DNA from: Mycoplasma marinum
GTDB taxonomy: Bacteria; Bacillota_I; Bacilli_A; Mycoplasmatales; Metamycoplasmataceae
Direction of reading: 5' to 3'
Length of the DNA: 64,000 nucleotides
Assembly (NCBI RefSeq): GCF_004335975.1
Contig: NZ_PSZO01000003.1
Coordinates: 34,044-98,043 of the forward strand
A program made the position numbers and the translations under genes. Of this stretch, positions 55,137-64,000 are shown one piece after another. Under the pieces are notes generated by a model. The model ran no database searches. It worked only from the letters and a program-made list of their open reading frames with translations, and was not told the origin of the DNA. Position 1 is the first letter of the stretch, and each line of letters starts with the position of its first letter.

Positions 55137-56211
55137 ATTTACTTTTTAAAATAATCAAATTTTCAATATGATGCGTTTGTGGAAACATATCAAAAGGTTT
55201 TGCATAAGTTATTTCATACTTATCTTTTAATCTAAAGAAATCAGCTGCTTGTGTACCTGGATTGCAAGAAAGATAAATTATTGTTTTTGGAAGTAATTCT
55301 AGTAATGATGCACAAACTTCTTTACCAAGACCACTACGTGCAGGATCAACAATAACTACATCAGGTTTAACTGAAGTTTCTTTTAAAAAATTCATAACAT
55401 CTTCTTTAACGAATTCTACATTTTCAGTGTTGTTGTTTTCTTTATTTAAAATTGCAGAAGAGTGTGATGCATTATTTCTTTCTATACCATAAACTTTTTT
55501 AGCATTTTGAGCTGCTAATAAAGTAATTGTTCCAATCCCTGAATAAAGATCAAAAACAATCATATTATCTTCTATAAATTCCAACATTTTACTATACGCT
55601 GCAATTGCAACTTCTTTATTAACTTGATAAAATGCATCTAGTTTAATAATAAATTCAATACCCAACATAGTATCTGTAGTAAATTTATTTTCGCCTCTAT
55701 AGCCTTCAATTTGAGTATCTAATTTTCTAATAATATAATTACCTTTTTTATTAATATTTTTAACATCGATATCAGTTAAGAGGAAATCTTCCATTTTTAT
55801 TACTTGATTTGTTCCTCTTTTATGAAATCCACCATTATGCAGAGTCACTTTGTTTCTATATCTAAATTGTTTATCACCGATAAAAATTTCATCTAATTTT
55901 ATCTCAGTTTTAGCATTTTGTTTAAAGTCATTAATAATCTTATTTATTTTGAAATTAGTTTGTTCTTCACGATTCATATGCATGATTTCATATCCGCCAA
56001 TTTCTAAGTGATTTTTAGGTAAATCATAATTCCTAAGAATCGAAGGCTCTAAAATTTCCTCTACTTTAGCCCTACCTCATTTCTCTTTTTCAAATTCAAT
56101 TGAGCATTTTGCTGATTCACCTTTTATAAGTCCAGGTACGTAAAAAACTTTATCATTATATTTAGCGATTCCTTCGCCATTTGAGTTATATCCTATACAT
56201 GTTATTTTCAT
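55135..56211 (-). CDS. TrmA/RlmD-family uracil-C5 RNA methyltransferase
   Basis: SAM-dependent methyltransferase making m5U in tRNA or 23S rRNA; 358 aa, short for the family. The SAM motif is MIVFDLYSGIGTITLLAAQ. The catalytic motif IIYLSCNPGTQAADF contains the nucleophile Cys, and VVIVDPARSGLG is motif VI-like. The N-terminal TRAM domain is reduced, and the Cys cluster for [4Fe-4S] is missing (NHLEIGGYEIMHMNREEQ instead of C..CGGC..Q). Whether it acts on U747, U1939 or U54 cannot be told. TATAAT is exactly six bases before the ATG: leaderless. TGA Trp at KEKWGRA. Confidence 0.88.
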
Positions 56212-56267
56212 GCTTTTATTATAAAGCAATTAAGAAAGTTAAAATTATTCTTTTGATTTACTTATAT

Positions 56268-56294
56268 AAAAAAATAAATTCCTGAGAATTTATT
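56268..56294 (-). terminator. Terminator of folD
   Basis: AAATAAATTC and GAATTTATTT arms around CTGA-type loop; overlaps the folD stop; T-rich tail. Confidence 0.65.
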
Positions 56295-57141
56295 TATTGT
56301 TATTTTGAAATTCAATAGCTTTGACTAAATTAGTCAATAAAGAAGCAATTGTCATAGGACCTACACCACCAGGATTTGGAGTTATTCATAAAGCATCTTC
56401 TTTTAAGTTTTCAAAATCTATATCTCCAAATATTTTTCCATTAACTCTTGATACCCCAACATCAATTAGTATTGCACCTTTTTTAACTTTTTCCTTAGTT
56501 ATTAAATGTGGAGATCCAGCGGCAGCGATAATTAAATCAGCTGTTTTTGTATATTTAGTTATATCTTTTGTTTTTGAAAAACATGTAGTAACAGTTGCAT
56601 TTTCCATTAAAAGCATTTTAGAAACAGGTTCACCAACAATCTTAGAACGGCCTATAACAACTGCGTCAAGACCTTCTATTTTTATTCCGTAATACTTAAG
56701 TAAAGTTATTATCCCAAGAGGCGTACAAGGTTTTAAACCTTCGATACCTTGATGCATCTTAGAAATATTTATAGGATGCAATCCATCAACATCTTTAATA
56801 GGGTTAATAATCTTCATAATTTTCTTTTTGGAAATATGTTTTGGTAAAGGAAATTGAACAATTAATCCGTGAATTGAATTATCATTATTAATTTCATCAA
56901 TTTTTGATATTAATTCTTGTTCAGAAATTTTGTTTGGTAAAATAATTTCTTTATACTTAATACCAATAGATTCACAGGCAATCTTTTTATGCTTCAAATA
57001 TATTATTGAAGCAGGGTCTTCCCCAACTCTTATTATTGCCATTTGTGGTTCGCACCCTTGTTTTTTTATCTCTTGAACTCTTAAACTTAATTTTTCTTTA
57101 ATTTCTTTTGCAACTTGCTTACCATTTAAAATATTTTCCAT
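56290..57141 (-). CDS. folD: Methylenetetrahydrofolate dehydrogenase/cyclohydrolase FolD
   Basis: Bifunctional folate enzyme supplying formyl-THF for initiator Met-tRNA and purines; 283 aa. Catalytic Tyr and Lys lie in ASIIYLKHKKIACESIGI. HGLIVQFPLPKHI and PIKDVDGLHPINI are signature strands, CTPLGIITLLKYY is another, VIGRSKIVGEPVSKMLL binds the dinucleotide, and ITPNPGGVGPMTIA ends the fold. GTG 57147 is possible, but ATG 57141 has GAGGTG six bases ahead and is preferred. Near-end TGA is Trp (DALWITPNPGG). Confidence 0.96.
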
Positions 57142-57203
57142 ATTCACCTCATTATTATTTTATTATATAGTATTTGTAATTGATAATGAAAAATCAAAGG
57201 TGT

Positions 57204-57234
57204 AAAAAAAATATCCCAATAAGAGATATTTTAT
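57204..57234 (-). terminator. Terminator of pepA
   Basis: AAATATC and GATATTT arms with a TCTTATTGG loop, then T8 on the minus strand. Confidence 0.8.
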
Positions 57235-57243
57235 TCTTAATTA

Positions 57244-58605
57244 TTATTTGAATAATTTAGCTAGTGTTTTAACTAATGGTCCCATACACATATCACCTTT
57301 TGCAGCAGTACCTGCAATATCAATATGGATATATGGTTTATCTTCTGTAAATTCTCTTAGGAATTCAGCAGCTGAAGAAGAACCTGCATTACCTGTAAAA
57401 TCAGTATTTTTAAGATCTGCCACTAATGAACCTTTAATATATTTAGTAAAGTCATTGTGGAAAGGCATTCTTCAAACAAGTTCACCTTGTTCTTTAGCAG
57501 TTTTTTCAATATTTTTTCAATCTGATTCTTCAGTTGTTCAAACACCTGAAAAAGTATGTCCAAGAGCTGCAAGTACAGCACCTGTTAGTGTAGAAATATC
57601 AATAATTTTTGTAGCGCCTAATTTTCTAATACCATATGTAATACCATCAGCCATTACTAATCTACCCTCAGCATCAGTATTATTTATTTCAACAGTTTTA
57701 CCATTCATTGAAGTAACAACTGAGTCAGGAAGTATAGAAGTTCTTGATACAATATTATCTGTTAATGTTGCAACAATAGAAATGTTAGCTTTTGGCTTGA
57801 ATTGTGCAATTGCTTTCATAGCTCCAACAATAACTGCTGAACCAGTCATATCATATTTCATACCATTAATATGACGACCTGGTTTTAAGTTAACCCCACC
57901 AGCGTCAAAAGTAATACCTTTACCAACCATTACTGTTTTTTCGCTTGAAGATTTATCTCCTTTATACTCAACAACAACAACTCTTGCGTCACTGTTAGAA
58001 CCTGAATTAACAGCTAATAATAATCCCATACCTAATTTTTCAATCTCAGGTTTTTCTAAAACTTTAACACTAACGTTTCTTGTACCTTTGAAGAAATCTT
58101 TATACATATTTGCTAATGTAATTGAATTAGCTTCATTTGGTGACATTAATTGTGCTTTACGTACAAATGCTTGTGATTCAGCAAGAATAGTAGATTCTTT
58201 TGCAACGTCTTTTGAAGTTTTAGATTTTGCGTTTACTAAAATCATTTCCTTAGCTTCTTTTGGTTTATTATCTCCAGTTTTTTTATTTCATAAAGTATTT
58301 GCGAAATATGTACCTTCTTCAACAAATGATTTAACAACATTTTTTTCTTTTACTTTATCAGCAATAAAAGAATCAACTAAAATATTAAATCCACGTTTAT
58401 TACCTTTAACGATTTTTTCAATTGTTCCCTTAAGTGTTTCAACTGAATAAGCAGATTTTTTACCTAAATATATATATGCTTTCGATTCCGTTGGGAATTC
58501 AGTAATAATATTTTTTTCTTTTAAAACTTCTTTAGGCATTTTTGATTTTTCAAATACTGCTTCTAAAGTGAATAAATTTTTCTTTGATTTTCCTAATTTA
58601 ATCAT
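57244..58605 (-). CDS. pepA: Leucyl aminopeptidase (M17 family)
   Basis: Metal-dependent aminopeptidase, 453 aa, cytoplasmic; degrades peptides imported by Opp. The two-metal site is seen in VGKGITFDAGGVNLKP (Lys, Asp) and NNTDAEGRLVMADG (Asp, Glu, Arg), with KYDMTGSAVIVGAM between and the C-terminal HIDIAGTA. N-terminal 160 residues are the diverged macro-type domain. Upstream ATG 58641 would add 12 residues; the start at 58603-58605 after AAGGAGAAAAT is preferred. TGA Trp at NTLWNKK and VWTTEESDW. Confidence 0.94.
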
Positions 58606-58649
58606 AATTTTCTCCTTTTTTATATATATTAATTTTAACACTAAGAATT

Positions 58650-58680
58650 AAAAAAAAGTTGAATTGTTTCAACTTTTTTA
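58650..58680 (-). terminator. Terminator of rluB
   Basis: AAAAAAGTTGAA and TTCAACTTTTTT arms with a short ACAA-type loop; T-rich tail on the minus strand. Confidence 0.85.
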
Positions 58681-58683
58681 AAA

Positions 58684-59385
58684 TTATTTAACTAATTGTT
58701 TTAATCACTTAATTTCTTTGGATCTTAACTGTCTATAATCCCCTTTTTTAATACCAGCACATGTAAGCCCAGCAAATTCCATTCTAGATAGAGATTGAAC
58801 TCTAACTCCGACAAGTTCAAACATTCTTTTAATGTGGTGATATTTCCCTTGTGTAAGAGAAACCATGTATGCTTTAGCATCAACTTTTTGCACTACTTGC
58901 TCAGTTTTTTCACCATCAAGTAATACTTTATCTGAATTTAAAAAGTTAAGTTCAGAATCAGTTAATGGACGCTCTAATCTTGCTCTATATGTTCTTGGAA
59001 TCTGACTAGAAGGGTGCATTAGTTTATTGGCTAAATCACCATCATTTGTCAATAATAATGTACCAGTTGTATTGTAATCCAATCTACCAACAGGGAATAC
59101 ATAAGCATTCTCTTTTATTAAATCTACTACTGTTACTCTTTCTCTATCATCGCTAAGTGATGTTATAGTTTTCAAAGGTTTGTTCATAATAAAATAAATA
59201 TGTTGCTGTTTTATTAATGGAATTCCATTAACTAAAATATCATCTTTAAAGGTTGCTTTATCTCCTATTTTTGCAACTCTCTCGTTTACCACTACTTTTC
59301 CTTGCTGTATTAATTCTTCAGCTTTTCGACGTGAAGCCACCCCGGCTTGTGAAATTAATTTTTGTATTCTTTGTTCATTTTTCAT
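58684..59385 (-). CDS. rluB: Pseudouridine synthase, RluB/RsuA type
   Basis: Makes pseudouridine in rRNA; 233 aa. The S4 RNA-binding domain is at residues 5-50 (RIQKLISQAGVASRRKAEEL). The catalytic motif is VFPVGRLDYNTTGTLLLTNDG with Asp in GRLDYNT, followed by HPSSQIPRTYRARL and YHHIKRMFELVGVRVQSLSRM. RluB (U2605 of 23S) is favoured because of the scpA-scpB neighbourhood, as in Bacillus. ATG 59385 lies exactly six bases after TATAAT (59391-59396 region), so the in-frame ATG at 59400 is excluded and the mRNA is leaderless. Confidence 0.92.
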
Positions 59386-59433
59386 ATTTGAATTATACAT
59401 AAAATAATGCTATTAATACCCACTTCAATTTAT

Positions 59434-59462
59434 AAAAAAATACACCGTTAAAAAGTGTATAA
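59434..59462 (-). terminator. Terminator of scpAB
   Basis: ATACAC and GTGTAT arms around TTTTTAACG, then T7 on the minus strand, just past the scpB stop. Confidence 0.75.
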
Positions 59463-59466
59463 ATTT

Positions 59467-60030
59467 TTACTTATTGTCATATCTTTGTGAAGAAAATAAT
59501 TCAAAATCTCCTTCTTCATCATCTCCTTCAAATTCAGGTAATTTCGGTAATTCCTGCAATGAAGAAATATTGAAGTAGTCATAGAATTTATTGGAAATTT
59601 TATATAGTATTGGTCTACCTGGAGTTTGTGCAACACCAGCTTCTTCTATCAATCCTTTTACAAGTAATGTATTTACAACTGCTTCTGAAGCAACTCCTCT
59701 TATCATATTAACTTGAGATTTTGTTATTGGTTGCTTATAGGCAATTATTCCAGCTGTTTCAATAGCTGCATTTGACAATCTTTGTTTTTTCTCATTGGTA
59801 ACAAGATCAGAAATTTTATCATGTAATTCTTCTTTAGTTGCAAATTTAAAGTTATCCTTAAATTCAACAACAATTATTCCATGATCAACAGAATTTCATT
59901 GATTCATAAATAATTTCATTTCTTTTCTTGCAGCACTTGTTCCTAATTCTTCATGAATAGATGCCAGTGATTTAGGAGTTAATCCGTCAGCACCTTTTAC
60001 ATATAATAATGCTTCTATAATTTTATGCAT
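59467..60030 (-). CDS. scpB: Segregation and condensation protein B
   Basis: Kleisin-associated subunit of the SMC-ScpAB condensin; 187 aa with two winged helices. Features are IIEALLYVKGADGLTPKSLA, then LSNAAIETAGIIAYKQPITKSQVNMIRG (the family signature) and LLVKGLIEEAGVAQTPGRPILY. The acidic tail (EFEGDDEEGDFELF) is typical. Two tandem ATGs (60033 and 60030) are possible; the second is better spaced from AAAGGGGG. It overlaps the scpA stop by 8 bases. Confidence 0.93.
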
Positions 60031-60754
60031 CATTGCCCCCTTTAGTAATATTAATTGTTCCAAATTGTTCATCCTGATTTATTGTGATTTCTTGTAATCT
60101 AGCCATGTCTAATATCGCTAATAACGTAACAGCAAAGTGTTTTAAGGTTGGTACATTGAAAATTTCTTCAAATAATAATTGATCTTGAGTTTCTAAAATT
60201 ATCCTTATTTCTTCTGCTCTTTCTTCTGGTGAAATATTAAATGAAGAGATTGTACCCGTTCTTAATTTGGCGGCATGAGTTCTTTCAAACATTTTCCTTA
60301 ATGCCATAATTAATTTAACAGGATTTGAACTACCATCTAAACGAGTTTCGTCAATAGGTTTTTCAAAAAAGACATATTCATCATGATTTTTGATGTGTAT
60401 TTTCTTTCTTTCTTGCTCTTTTTCTTTCAATAATGCCGAAAATTGTTTGAATTGTTGATATTCAGCAAGTCTTTGGACAATAGCATTTTTATCTTCTTCA
60501 ACTTTCGCATCCTCTTTAGGATTTTGCAATAACATTCTAGATTTAATTTGAATAAGTGTTGCTGCCATAACTAAATATTCAGAAGCAATATCAATATCTT
60601 TTTCTTCCATCTCATTAATTAATCTTAAATAATCAGTAGCTAATTCAGCTAAATCTATAGTTAATAAATCCATTTTTTTATCTTTTACCAATTCTAATAA
60701 AAGATCTAAAGGTCCATTATAGTTGTTTAAATTTAATTTATATTCTTTTTCCAT
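60023..60754 (-). CDS. scpA: Segregation and condensation protein A
   Basis: Kleisin linking the SMC heads for chromosome compaction; 243 aa. N-terminal motif NLNNYNGPLDLLLELVKDKK, then DIASEYLVMAATLIQIKSRMLL. The C-terminal winged helix (EIFNVPTLKHFAVTLLAILDMARLQEI) contacts the second SMC head. ATG 60752-60754 with a weak AGGTAGATAAA region. It is coupled to scpB. Confidence 0.95.
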   Translation of the reverse strand: MEKEYKLNLNNYNGPLDLLLELVKDKKMDLLTIDLAELATDYLRLINEMEEKDIDIASEYLVMAATLIQIKSRMLLQNPKEDAKVEEDKNAIVQRLAEYQQFKQFSALLKEKEQERKKIHIKNHDEYVFFEKPIDETRLDGSSNPVKLIMALRKMFERTHAAKLRTGTISSFNISPEERAEEIRIILETQDQLLFEEIFNVPTLKHFAVTLLAILDMARLQEITINQDEQFGTINITKGGNDA

Positions 60755-60797
60755 ATTTTATCTACCTTTGAAAACATTTTTTTATTTCAAGAAATAA

Positions 60798-61580
60798 TTA
60801 AATTTCATTTTCTCTTTCTGATTTTTCAGAAGCATCAAATTCAATATAATGTTCCTTAACTTTACCTCTTACCCTTTGAGCAATCTTATCAGTTGGCTGG
60901 CTCATAAAAGTAATTGGTTTTATTGGTTTACCAAAAATAACTTCAACAGTTACTTTTCCACTTCTTGAAAAGTTAGCTCCAATATGAGAATGATTTATAG
61001 TAACAGGAACGATTGGTACATATTCTTTTTTAGCCAATCTAAAAGCACCAGATTTAAACTCTTGTAGTTTTCCATCTTTTGTTCTTGTTCCCTCAGGGAA
61101 TATAACCATTAAATCTTGTTTTTCTTTAGCATATTTACCCATTGCATCAATTTGTTTTAATGACTCACGTGGATTTTTTCTATCAATGAAAAATGTATTT
61201 GTTATTTTACCTCATCCTTTGAAAGATTTTTTATCCAAAACTTCTTTTTTAGCTAAAAACACAGCTCTCTTATGTTTAATGCCTTTTTCTTCTGTTTGTT
61301 TTGAAAGTGCTGCAACCATAATTAGCGAATCAATTCATGATTGATGGTTTGGTGTAAGCAAAGCAGTTCCTTTTGGAATATTATCATACCCTTTAATATC
61401 TAAAACTACATTAAAACCTTTAAGAGTTTTTTTAGATCTTTTCATAGCATATCCTCATCTGAATTCATCTGAATATTTTTCAGGATCTCTATTAGCTTTT
61501 TTTGCAATTTTCCCGGCTCTTCAACATTTAAATAATCAATATGGCGTTAATGCACCAACTTTAAATTTTAACAATGACAT
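60798..61580 (-). CDS. plsC: 1-acyl-sn-glycerol-3-phosphate acyltransferase (PlsC)
   Basis: Second acylation in phospholipid synthesis at the membrane, giving phosphatidic acid; 260 aa. The catalytic HX4D is in TPNHQSWIDSLIM, motif III is VIFPEGTRTKDGKL with KSGAFRLA, and IVPVTINH is motif IV. N-terminal 40 residues are basic-amphipathic. TGA gives Trp at PYWLFKCW and FRWGYAM. The ATG at 61578-61580 has AAGGAGAAACA before it, which lies inside the acpS 3' end; the genes overlap by 13 bases. Confidence 0.93.
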
Positions 61581-61876
61581 TGTTTCTCCTTAATTACGAT
61601 AGCAATTATAGAATCCAATTCATTTGAAGTTGAAATTTCAAAGTTTGGATAAATATATTTACCATCTTGTTTTTTTATATCGATTTCTGCATAGTTTTTA
61701 AAAGAATTATCAACTTTAAAAAGAGCTTCTTTAATCGCTCATCTTGTTGCTATGAATTCAGTTTTATTATTTGCCAAACTAAATTCATAATACTCTTCTT
61801 TTGTTAAGATTCGTTTTGCAAAAGCGTCTTCCTTGCCTTTGAAACGTGAAATAGTTGTTAAGTCTATGCCAATCAT
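61568..61876 (-). CDS. acpS: Holo-[acyl-carrier-protein] synthase
   Basis: Transfers phosphopantetheine to acyl carrier protein; 102 aa, slightly short. MIGIDLTTISRF carries the Mg-binding Asp, and EFIATRWAIKEALFKV (Trp by TGA) is the 'FaaKEA' motif with its Glu and Lys. The C-terminal strand is diverged. The ATG lies exactly six bases after TATAAT (leaderless) on a promoter facing rnhC. It is coupled with plsC, a sensible pair for lipid metabolism. Confidence 0.9.
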
Positions 61877-61882
61877 GTTTAA

Positions 61883-61938
61883 ATTATACCTTAAAGGTAT
61901 TGAAAGGTATTTAATAAAATTCTATTTTTCCTTATAAT
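61883..61938. promoter_or_regulatory. Back-to-back leaderless promoters of acpS and rnhC
   Basis: TATAAT on the minus strand at 61883-61888 (six bases to the acpS ATG) and TATAAT on the plus strand at 61933-61938 (six bases to the rnhC ATG). The 44 bases between must hold both upstream regions. Confidence 0.6.
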
Positions 61939-61944
61939 GTATGT

Positions 61945-62616
61945 ATGAAAGCAATCTATAGAAACTTAAAAATAATAGGTGCAGATGAAACGGGAGTTGG
62001 TGACTACATGACACCATTAGTTGCTGCCGCTGTTTTTGTTCCTCTGCAACACATTAAAAAATTAGAAGATATGGGAATTACAGATTCCAAAAAATTAACC
62101 GATAAAAAAATATTAGAACTTTTTGAAAAAATTAAACCATTAATAAAATCAAGTGTTAGACATTTGAGTCAAAAAGGTTACAATAAATTAAACACTTCTT
62201 TCAATGCTCATGAATTAAAAACAATAATACACTTGCAAGCAATAAACGCTGTTGAATCTAGAGTAGATGATATTGATTTGGTTATTTTGGACCAATATGT
62301 AAATGAAAACTCTTTTAATAAGTATGTTCAGAGAATAGAAAAATCTTCACTAGACATAAAAGGTATTAAACCCAAATTAAAAATGGTAACTAAAGGAGAG
62401 ATGGAACATGTTTCGGTTGCTGCAGCTTCAATTGTTGCACGTGCATATTTCTTAAAAATGATGGAAGCTCAATGTAAAAAATATAATATGAACTTCCCTT
62501 TAGGAACAAATGATAGAGTTGTGAATGCAGCACTTGAATTTGTTAATAAATATGGAAAGGATAAACTGATAGAAGTTGCGAAACTTTCTTTTAAAACAAC
62601 TAGCAAAATTATCTAA
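61945..62616 (+). CDS. rnhC: Ribonuclease HIII
   Basis: Cuts RNA in RNA-DNA hybrids; 223 aa. The catalytic start is NLKIIGADETGVGDYMTPLVAAAV (the DEtGvGd of HIII). GITDSKKLTDKKI, LDQYVNENSF and VSVAAASIVARAYFL match the family's later motifs. The usual N-terminal TBP-like substrate-binding domain (about 80 aa) is missing, as in short mollicute forms. Upstream TATAAT is six bases from the ATG: leaderless. Transcribed away from acpS. Confidence 0.92.
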   Translation: MKAIYRNLKIIGADETGVGDYMTPLVAAAVFVPLQHIKKLEDMGITDSKKLTDKKILELFEKIKPLIKSSVRHLSQKGYNKLNTSFNAHELKTIIHLQAINAVESRVDDIDLVILDQYVNENSFNKYVQRIEKSSLDIKGIKPKLKMVTKGEMEHVSVAAASIVARAYFLKMMEAQCKKYNMNFPLGTNDRVVNAALEFVNKYGKDKLIEVAKLSFKTTSKII

Positions 62617-63178
62617 ATCCTTTTGAAAATAGAAAGATAAATCAGACTTCAAAATAACAGAACTTACTTTTTATACCTTAGCAATTAATAAAAAAATAAT
62701 GGTCTAATATTGATTTATTCAATATTTTTTTATTATCCTTTTTAAAAATAACTAACAATATAATCATTAACTAAAGTCAACTAATTAAATTTAAAAAATA
62801 TTGGTTCCCACGCAAATTATTCCTATGATAAAAAGGCTTAAACTCTCATCACTCAGCAACTTTTTTTATCTTATTTGTTCTTCAAATCCTTTATATTTAA
62901 AAATCCTTATCTACTATAATGAATTTATTGGACTATTACAATAGATAAGTACTTTTTTATCGACCAAGGAATCTTGTTGACTAACAAAATGTTGAAAATC
63001 TCTTTCTACCTTAAAACTTAATTAAATAACTATTGTCTATATAACGTTTCTATATATTAACTTTAGGTAAAATAAGTAACAAAAAGGGAACTTACTCCAA
63101 AAATATCTTTGGTATTTTGTATTTTTATTGTAACAAAAAGATAACTCACAAAGAGGGAGATGAGATTATAATTATTAT
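62617..63178. other. Gene-poor stretch after rnhC
   Basis: Near its start AATATTG-ATTTATT-CAATATT followed by T7 at 62706-62733 is a likely rnhC terminator. The remaining 440 bases hold no gene I can support; all frames are broken and no RNA gene is recognised. Confidence 0.45.
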
Positions 63179-63799
63179 ATGAATAATGAAGAAATAATTA
63201 AAAATGCATATAGGATAAATAGAATATATTCAACTTTTGTGATGATTAAAGTTTTTATTATGTTCTTATTGTTCTTTTTAGCAACTTACTTACCTGCATT
63301 TTTTTATTTTCATAAAGATCCTTTATTTTGATGAAACTGTAATGAAATTTGAATGATTTTTATAAATATAGGTTTTGTATTATATTTTTACTTAGATTTT
63401 TGTGAATATATCAATATTTTTATTAGATCAAGAAGGATTATCAAAAGATTTTGCAAGGATGAAGCAAGTGCAAAGATTGTTGAAAAAGTAATAAATAAAC
63501 CTCTTTTACTTACCGAAAAAAAGAGTTTTCAATGATGGTTTCTTCAAACCGATTTCAAGAATAAATGAATATTTTGCCCAATATTTCTTCCTGCACTTCT
63601 TATTTTTACATTTGTTTACATTTGTATAAGAGCGCAGGATAGTAAAAAATGAAGAAGTTGTTCAAAAAAAGATTATAACAAAAGATGAAACTTTGAAAGA
63701 ATAGAAAATTGGGAATTAATGGGCAAATCATATTTAAGGATGAAGTGAGAAATTGAAGAAGAATTAGAAGAACTCTACAAAAAAACAACTAATAAATAA
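63179..63799 (+). CDS. Hypothetical membrane protein, leaderless
   Basis: A 206 aa protein without a recognised family. Three or four hydrophobic segments: about 20-42 (MIKVFIMFLLFFLATYLPAF), 58-76 (MIFINIGFVLYFYLDF) and 132-150 (IFCPIFLPALLIFTFVYICI). Each is followed by basic stretches, and the C-terminal part is charged (KWEIEEELEELYKK). Nine TGA codons are read as Trp, which hides the gene from standard-code ORF searches. The ATG lies six bases after TATAAT (63167-63172). It ends inside a strong terminator. Confidence 0.68.
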
Positions 63800-63812
63800 T
63801 TAGTTGTTTTTT
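63784..63812. terminator. Bidirectional terminator
   Basis: AACAACTAAT and ATTAGTTGTT arms around AAATA with T8 (plus) and A5 (minus); shared by two converging genes. Confidence 0.85.
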
Positions 63813-63815
63813 TTG

Positions 63816-64000
63816 TTAATAACCACCAAAATAAGAAATACTTTGTCAAAGTTCTCGTGGTTTTTCATATGAACTTATTTTATGCCCAAAATTAAATGAA
63901 GTTCCTGGACTTAGAAATTTTCATGACTCATCTTCATCGTTAGTTTTTATATATAACTCAGGTAAAGAGAACCAACCATTAAAACCATAAGTATATTTTT
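63816..64000 (-). CDS. C-terminal end of an unknown protein
   Basis: An open frame enters from beyond the window and ends at TAA 63816-63818. The last 61 residues include YGFNGWFSLPELYIKTN, then FLSPGTSFNFGHKISSYE and ISYFGGY, with TGA read as Trp twice. I do not recognise it. Only that it is coding and uses the converging terminator can be supported. Confidence 0.5.

Noticed and set aside
62800..63000. Possible small RNA or remnant between rnhC and the next gene
   Set aside because: No conserved SRP, RNase P, tmRNA or tRNA features and no convincing promoter; frames are broken.

Overview
The window is AT-rich mollicute DNA. UGA is read as tryptophan: nearly every long gene here (alaS, leuS, the opp genes, tuf's neighbours and others) is cut by in-frame TGA codons at conserved tryptophan positions. 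Gene content is that of a small wall-less Mycoplasma: peptide import, phosphate import, tRNA synthetases, the str operon, no biosynthesis beyond folate interconversion and an acyltransferase. The leucyl-tRNA synthetase lacks its whole CP1 editing domain, a trait I know from Mycoplasma mobile, so M. mobile or a close relative is the best guess. This is inference, not a database match. No rRNA, tRNA or CRISPR was seen.

Layout. 1-5690 (minus): a shrunken version of the Firmicutes alaS-ruvX-yrzB-(methyltransferase)-greA cluster, led by a compact T-box, then hpt, plus an RDD-like membrane protein. 5691-14859 is the accessory stretch: a lone HEPN/Abi-like gene (6506-7372), pepV and a phosphatase read divergently, an eroded IS3-type transposase (9560-10243), mnmA, a broken surface-protein gene with repeated domains (11717-13698), and gene-poor DNA. 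14860-25168 (minus): a peptide-transport operon with a frame-shifted PDxFFG/HExxH membrane protein at its head, then oppA, B, C, D, F and a small membrane protein.

25541-44197 is mostly minus: leuS, a MATE exporter, an ECF S component, hisS-aspS behind a second compact T-box, secDF, ruvAB, dnaJ, degV (plus), rarA, tuf and a Na/Pi cotransporter. 44339-49657 is a phosphate module: pstS, a fused pstC-pstA, pstB, phoU and an orphan PhoB-like regulator, with TTAACA-like hexamers every 10 bp upstream of pstS. 49763-52749 is rpsL-rpsG-fusA. 53018-61876 holds two membrane proteins (one a YugP-type peptidase that lost its zinc site), an rRNA methyltransferase, folD, pepA, rluB, scpAB, plsC and acpS. 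rnhC and two unknown genes end the window.

Regulation visible in the sequence: many genes start exactly six bases after a TATAAT-like -10 box, so their mRNAs should be leaderless, while genes inside operons carry AGGAG-type ribosome sites. Most units end in clear hairpin-plus-T terminators. Gene overlaps (TAATG, ATGATAA) mark translational coupling in the opp, pst, alaS and scp operons.
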